Assembly: GCA_035048485.1 (NCBI GenBank)
Contig: CM068581.1
Span: 9,127,430 to 9,191,429, forward strand
DNA: 64,000 bases
Source: Pteria penguin
Lineage: Eukaryota > Mollusca > Bivalvia > Pterioida > Pteriidae
Direction: 5' to 3'
Below are positions 58,741 to 64,000 of this stretch, piece after piece. The notes beneath the pieces are model-generated. The model searched no databases. It was given only the letters and a program-made list of their open reading frames with translations, and was not told where the DNA came from. The position numbers and the translations under genes are program-made. How positions within the stretch are numbered: position 1 is the first letter of the stretch; every line of letters begins with the position of its first letter.

Positions 58741-60070
58741 AGTAAGGGATATTATTATGAAAGAATTTTCTCAATATCTCATTTTTTGGATTTTTTATGA
58801 ATTTTTAAGATTTCCAAAAAAAAAGGGGGGGGGGGTTGGCCATTTTTCACATTTTCAACTTTTTCTGCAAAACTGTCCAAAGGATTTTAATAAAACTTTG
58901 TAGAAATAAATAACTTATGACCCCCTTCAAATTTTGTCGTTTTCATCCAGACTTCTGTAAAGATGGCGCCACCACAGTCAAAAGTAGGTCACAAAAGAGT
59001 ACCCTCCTATGACAATCTTCTTCATACTGGCTATATATGGAGACAAACAGAATGCATAGAAATTATCTAGTAGGATGAGTGAAGAAATACGGTCATTTTG
59101 GTTCCTTTCTAAAATCAAATTTTAGAAGTTTTTTTCGACATATTTTTGGACTTTTGGATGATTGGTGATTTCAATGCAGAAAAGGGTAATATTTCCTAGT
59201 TAATTGATAATGATGATTTCGTATAGACTATTTTGATCATAATTATGATAAGGGATATTATTTTGAAAGACTTTTGTCAATATCTCAATTTTTGGATATT
59301 CTATGAATTTTTCAAGACTTCTAAATGAGAGTTTATAGGGACAATTCTTCACATTTTTACTTCTTTTGTTATACCACATGAAAGATTTTGATGAAACATG
59401 ATATACATGAAGTACTATAGGTCCTCTATCAATTTTGTACATTTTATCCAAATTGGTCAACAGATGGTGCCACCATGGCTAAAAAATAGATCTCACAATG
59501 GTACATATACCACTTAGTAATTAAACTATGGAGAGTACCGGTTCAAATCCAGCTGAACTCAAACTTTTTTATACGCCCGCCGAAAGACGGGACATACTAT
59601 AGTATGGCGATGTCCGTCCGTCAATTGTTTTTCATGACACTTACACAGAATGTTTAAATACTGTAGGGGAAGCCGCCTGTCAGTTTTGAGCAAATTCCAT
59701 TTTGTCGTTACAGAGTTATGGGACTTGGATCCCGCTTTTTGGATTTCAGTATTTCATAAAAGTATTACCAAAGACACCCAAGTTTGGGCGTAATAAAGCC
59801 ATAAGTTCACATTGATCCCGCCCAAAGTAACCGACGGGCGTTGCTCTTGTTTCATTTCCTCACACATCTAAATAAGGTTTTAGATGTTTCACAACACTCA
59901 ACATATGAAATTGTTGTTTTTAATTCTGGTCTGCAATAAAATGTGACGTAGTTTCAACATTTGTGTTGACTTAGTCACAGTAATGCAAAAATAAATTACT
60001 TCTGCCTTCCTGCATGACTGATTATCTAGGTACTCAGGTGAGTGATATAGGCCCACTTGGGCCTCTTGTT
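58741..60070 (+). mobile_element. Family 1 element, 5'-truncated copy 1D (about 500-bp core), with nested family 2 element
   Basis: It begins abruptly inside the core (AGTAAGGGATATTATTATG, equivalent to about 27380 in copy 1A). It then follows 1A through TTTCAATGCAGAAAAG, GGTGCCACCATGGC, GGTTCAAATCCAGCTG and CAACATATGAAATT, where about 180 bp present in 1A (about 28265-28445) is missing, to CAGGTGAGTGATATAGG, GGCCCACTTGGGCC and TCTTGTT. A family 2 copy interrupts it at 59571-59851. ORFs at 59200-59460 and 59898-60242 (minus) are not genes. Confidence 0.83.
59571..59851 (+). mobile_element. Family 2 rolling-circle-like element, minimal copy 2B, nested in 1D
   Basis: Starts ATACGCCCGCCGAAAGAC with a CCCG-CCGAAAGA-CGGG hairpin and a short GTCCGTCCGTC tract. 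It has a single partial core (GGGGAAGCCGCCTGTCAG, GAGTTATGGGACTTGGAT) and the 3' arm GACGGGCGTTGCTCTTGTT. About 281 bp. Host sequence of element 1D continues on both sides, and copy 1A shows the uninterrupted site in a T run near 28198-28206. Confidence 0.88.
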
Positions 60071-60239
60071 CCCTCTGTATTTTTACATATTTGATGTAGA
60101 AGAAAAAAAGGAAGGAGTTTAAATTCTTCTCTGGGCCATACATTTTTTCGGCCTTTATGGATTTCAATAATATTACACAGGGTTGTTGCCCAGGGCTAAT
60201 TGTGCAGTCAAGCCTCCACACTTTAAAATGTTTTTCTAT

Positions 60240-60287
60240 CAAACTAAGCGACGGATGTATTATGCTGCGTTAGGCATTGCTCTTGTT
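60240..60287 (+). mobile_element. Family 2 element, 3'-end fragment 2C
   Basis: AAACTAAGCGACGGATGTAT, TATGCTGCGTTAGGCATTG and CTCTTGTT match the 3' end of copy 2A (GTAAGCGACGGGCGTATT, GCCACGTTAGGTGTTG, CTCTTGTT). Only the last 48 bp remain. Confidence 0.75.
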
Positions 60288-60359
60288 GAGCATTCATTTC
60301 CTGTTAATCGGTATAAATTTAAGGGTTAGGAATATATATTTTTATCTGCAATTTTTTCA

Positions 60360-60423
60360 AGCTGTCGGGTGAATAAACAAATTAATGTCAGATGAGCGAT
60401 ATGGCCCACTTGGGCCTCTTGTT
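60360..60423 (+). mobile_element. Family 1 element, 3'-end fragment 1E
   Basis: GTGAATAAACAAATTAATG, TCAGATGAGCGATATGG, CCCACTTGGGCC and TCTTGTT match the 3' arm of copies 1B and 1C. Confidence 0.78.
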
Positions 60424-61639
60424 TAAAAATGAGATTTTTCTTCTTTTCTTTTTTCGAACGGTAGAATGAGACCTGCCACTAGCTTTTTATGGTTTTCTCC
60501 ATCATGCAGCTAAGGCGGGTGCGTTTTCGCACATTTGTTTTATATAATCAAATTTGCTCCAGTTCTGTGGTTGATTCCGTCAATCAAAACACAACGCCCT
60601 AACAATGAGTATTATTGGCTTCATCACCATTACAGCAGTGCTCTATGACGGTGAAGTTAATTGGTCTCTCCAATTATTGAAGGACACAATGGCATATGAT
60701 TTGTTCCATCAATTACTGCAGAACATTGGAATATAAGTGTAGCACAGTAGCTTAAATGAGATTACCTTTGACACTTGGGTATATCAATTCATGGTCCCTT
60801 TTGGTGATGTATCATAAATAGCCTATCCGCCCTTCAGAATAGACAAGGTAAACCGGTTTGTTTTGCAGTGTATGGTGACACGTAAAGACTCTTGTGACAT
60901 ATTTTGTCTTATAAGGATCTCTAACCAGACAGATCCCTTAACATAATAGTTGGGTCTGAAATCCAATCATATAGGGCATCAAAGGAAATCGAAGAAAGGC
61001 CTCTTCTTCCCCCTCCTCCAAATCCCCTCAAAATAAACGAAAACCCCAAACAAATAAAAAACCCCGAAGGAACACCCCTCAAGCAAATAAAAAGCGACCC
61101 CCTAAAAAGGAAAGAAAAAGAACACTCCGTCCCCAAATAATAACAAAACAAAACCACCTCCTTCCCCAGGCAAAAACACACAACCACGCTCCCAACCCCT
61201 AATAAGAAACTGAAAACCAGGACCGAGGTTATTAAACTTTTAGAACGTTCTGCTTCCTCAAACTCTAATCCCATGCTCAAATATAGGATCACCTGAGAAA
61301 AACTGAGCTAATAAAACATTTCAAAGTTTGAGCATGCGCTCAAAATTGAGCATATGGTCAGATATTCTATCCTGCATCCTGCGGTTATCTTGTCAACTGC
61401 TATGTTTAAACTAGGAATCTCCGTGTTTTACGTAACTTGCAGATTGACTCTGGTCTGTATGTGCACCTTGATGATATCGTTAGCGATTACAACTTGTGAA
61501 ATACTCATTTATTCATGACCTCCATTTGTTACGCTTCTCGCTCGGAGTTTTAGTGAGATGTCTGAAGGAGTGCTGTGGTGCTGGTATCGATAGCCGTATG
61601 AAAAAAAAACAGATTTAATGACAGTGTTTGTGTCGAAAT
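60424..61639. other. Intergenic DNA with an A/C-rich low-complexity stretch
   Basis: About 60990-61220 is very rich in A and C on the plus strand (CCCCAAACAAATAAAAAACC). This keeps stops rare on the minus strand and gives the 123-codon ORF at 60921-61292, a F/L/G/S-rich sequence without a domain. It is not called a gene. Downstream, GAGCATGCGCTC and AGCATATGGTCAGATATTCT resemble the GAGCAC-rich interior of the repeat at 21227-21607. Confidence 0.5.
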
Positions 61640-61910
61640 CTCTGATAAGGACAACGGAATTAAGTGGCAATGCTCGGAACTGGTAAGGACCAACGGGACT
61701 AACAGACTATGCATCGGCTTGATAAGGACAACAAAATAAAAAAAAGCTGTGTTTTGGCTTAATAAGGACAACGGAATAAAAAGCTATGCTTGTTCGAGAT
61801 AAGTTCAGCATTGCAGGTGGTTAAGCAAGGGCTTGATTTGTACTACGGGATTCAGTAGCTATGCTTGGGTCTGATAAGGACAGCGGCATTGAGTAGCTAT
61901 GGTTGGAGCT
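61640..61910. repeat. Degenerate minisatellite, about 38-40 bp period
   Basis: Variants of CTGATAAGGACAACGGAAT followed by AAGTAGCTATGCTTGG occur near 61641, 61680, 61718, 61757 and 61871, with diverged copies between. The 73-codon minus-strand ORF at 61550-61771 is not coding. Confidence 0.75.
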
Positions 61911-62019
61911 GGTATTTTGTACAAGAAATAACACTGAAATATAGATTATCTGAATAATCTTTGTAATAAATGCCTTCTTCCCCCTGTATTAGAGTCGATG
62001 GAACTCAGTAGGTAGCGTA

Positions 62020-62450
62020 TCTGGGTCGGTTCAGAGTGATCCCGGTTTACTCGGGTCTGACTCGTCGGGTGTGGCTTAAGGTCAAGGAGATCCCGGTTTA
62101 GCTCTGATCTGGCTCGGGGTAATGGAGACCACGGTTTGACTTGGGTCTTGCTCACGGTCAAGGAGATCCCGGTTTGGCTCTGATCTGGCTCGGGGTAATG
62201 GAGACCACGGTTTGACTTGGGTCTTGCTCACGGTCATGGAGATCCCGGTTTGGCTCTGATCTGGCTCGGGGTAATGGAGACCACGGTTTGACTTGGGTCT
62301 TGCTCACGGTTATGTAGATCCCGGTTTGGCTTTGATCTGGCTCGGGGTAATGGAGACCACGGTTTGACTTGGGTCTTGCTCACGGTCATGGAGATCCCGG
62401 TTTGGCTTTGATCTGGCTCGGGGTAATGGAGACCACGGTTTGACTTGATT
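62020..62450. repeat. 76-bp minisatellite, about 5.5 copies
   Basis: The landmark GATCCCGGTTTGGCT recurs at 62089, 62165, 62241, 62317 and 62393 at exactly 76-bp spacing. Each unit also has GATCTGGCTCGGGGTAATGG, GACCACGGTTTGACTTGGGT and CTTGCTCACGG. GC-rich against its AT-rich surroundings. Confidence 0.96.
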
Positions 62451-62860
62451 AAATGTCTGTATATGTATCATGTGAGTAATATTTAAGGTTTAAGATCTTT
62501 TTGTTGAGACTGATTTATGGAAATATTCAGCAAAATATATGGTTAAAACGATGACTTACCATATGTCATTGACCTTTGGAGTAAAATAGTAACATTATGG
62601 GTTGCAACGATTTTCAAATTTACCGCTGCGGAGTTATTAAAAAGTTGATCGGTACTTTAATGTATCTTATATTGTAGTTGAAGTACTTCTGTTTGTTGAT
62701 ATTCAACCTCGTTTGTTAATATACTTGATTATTATCCATCATTTGTATATATACCTCTGGGACTTCTATGCAATCCACATGAGATCTTGATGTTCTGGTG
62801 TTTACCGCGACAAGGAGGTACTCCTACGACATTGTTCCCTCTCTCTTTCAATGGCAATAC
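62451..62860. other. AT-rich spacer
   Basis: No feature recognised between the 76-bp and 44-bp arrays. Confidence 0.6.
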
Positions 62861-64000
62861 CAGTATAATATCTGGTGTCTGTCTGTGCTCACGGCATCGC
62901 ATGTACAACTCTGGGACTCTGATTGTCAGTGCTCATGGCAATGTTCATATAACTCTGGGGTTCTGATTGTCAGTGCTCACGGCATCGTATATATAACACT
63001 AGGACTCTGATTGTCATTGCTCACAACATCGTATATATAACTCTGGGACTCTGATTGTCAGTGCTCTCGGCATCGTATATATAACAATAGGACTCTGATT
63101 GTCAGTGCTCACGGCATCGTATATATAACTCTGGGATTCTATTTGTCAGTGCTCACGGCATTGTATATATAACTCACGGCATCGTATATATAATTCTGGG
63201 GTTCTGATTGTCAGTGCTCACGGCATCGTATATATAACTCTGGGATTCTAATTGTCAGTGCTCACGGCATCGTATATATAACTCTGGGGTTCTAATTTTC
63301 AGTGCTCACGGCATTGTATATATAACTCACGGCATCGTATATATAACTCTGTGACTCTGATTGTTAGTCCTCACGACATCGTATAAATAACTCTGGGATT
63401 CTAATTGTCAGTGCTCACTGCATCGTATATAAAACTCTGGGACTCTGTCAGTGCTCGCGGCATCGTATATATATAACTCTGGGATTCTGATTGTCAGTGC
63501 TCACGGCATTGTATATATAACTCACGGGTTCTGATTGTCAGTGCTCACGGCATCGTATATATAAAACTGGGACTCTGATTGTCAGTGCTCACGGCATCGT
63601 ATATATAACTCTGGGATTCTAATTGTCAGTGCTCACAGCATCGTACATATAACTCTGGAACTCTGTCAGTGCTCATGGTATCATATATATAACTGTGGGG
63701 TTCTGATTGTCAGTGCTCACGACATCGTATATATTACTCTGGGACTCTGATTGTCAGTGCTCACGGCATCGTATATATAACTCTGGGACTCTGATTGTCA
63801 GTGCTCAAGGCATCGTATATACAACTCTGGGACTCTGTCAGTGCTCACTATATCGTATATATAACACTAAGACTCTGATTGGCAGTGCTCACGGCATCGT
63901 ATATATAACTCTGTGATTCTAATTGTCAGTGCTCACGGCATTGTATATATAACTCTAGGACTCTGATTGTCAGTGCTCACGGCATCGTATATATAACTCT
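62861..64000. repeat. 44-bp minisatellite, about 25 copies, runs off the right edge
   Basis: The unit contains TGATTGTCAGTGCTCACGGC, ATCGTATATATAACTCTGGG and ACTC; successive GTATAT landmarks at 63727, 63771 and 63815 give 44 bp. Short units (loss of TGATTG, as near 63448 and 63661) and a recurring partial unit with CTCACGGCATCG directly after TATAACT (63172, 63325, 63521) show higher-order structure. ORFs at 62798-63010 and 63707-63916 are repeat artefacts. Confidence 0.97.

Noticed and set aside
60921..61292. 123-codon minus-strand ORF
   Set aside because: Stop-poor because of strong A/C strand asymmetry; no domain, and low-complexity composition.

Overview
The window is eukaryotic and almost gene-free. 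It is AT-rich. No open reading frame longer than 180 codons appears, and the longest ones lie inside tandem repeats. No rRNA gene, functional tRNA gene, intact transposase or conserved host exon could be recognised. The repeat content points to a bivalve mollusc or a close lophotrochozoan relative: several families of non-autonomous rolling-circle-like elements of the kind called Pearl or HINE in oysters and mussels (subterminal inverted repeats, a GTCC-type microsatellite, a tandem core, a 3' hairpin and a CTTGTT end), plus tRNA-headed SINEs with CAAT-type tails. The species cannot be named from this.

Layout. 1-17874 is one uninterrupted satellite array with a 40-bp monomer (about 445 copies), organised into overlapping higher-order repeats. 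17875-26905 is AT-rich DNA with microsatellites, two pairs of inverted hAT-like ends and old repeat fragments. 26906-36442 holds rolling-circle-like elements, a badly broken Mutator-like (MULE) transposase pseudogene at 31200-32180, and a 225-bp MITE. 37037-41635 holds a 46-bp minisatellite and a 2.8-kb array of 52-bp units that has absorbed and duplicated a SINE. 42386-50866 alternates rolling-circle-like elements, SINEs and fold-back sequences, including an almost continuous chain of elements at 45.8-49.7 kb. 51067-54955 is an element fragment running into a 3.4-kb array whose unit changes from 75 to 50 bp. 56612-57092 is a 20-bp array. 58741-60423 is a second chain of elements with a clean nested insertion. 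61640-64000 carries three more minisatellites (about 39, 76 and 44 bp); the last runs off the window.

There is no gene system that works together here. The biology is the interplay of rolling-circle-like elements, SINEs and satellite DNA. At least eight arrays with different monomers make up roughly 40% of the window. Fourteen element copies from five families all lie on the same strand. One element family shares an exact 13-mer with the large satellite. The region looks like repeat-rich heterochromatin or a gene desert, but its chromosomal position cannot be read from the sequence.
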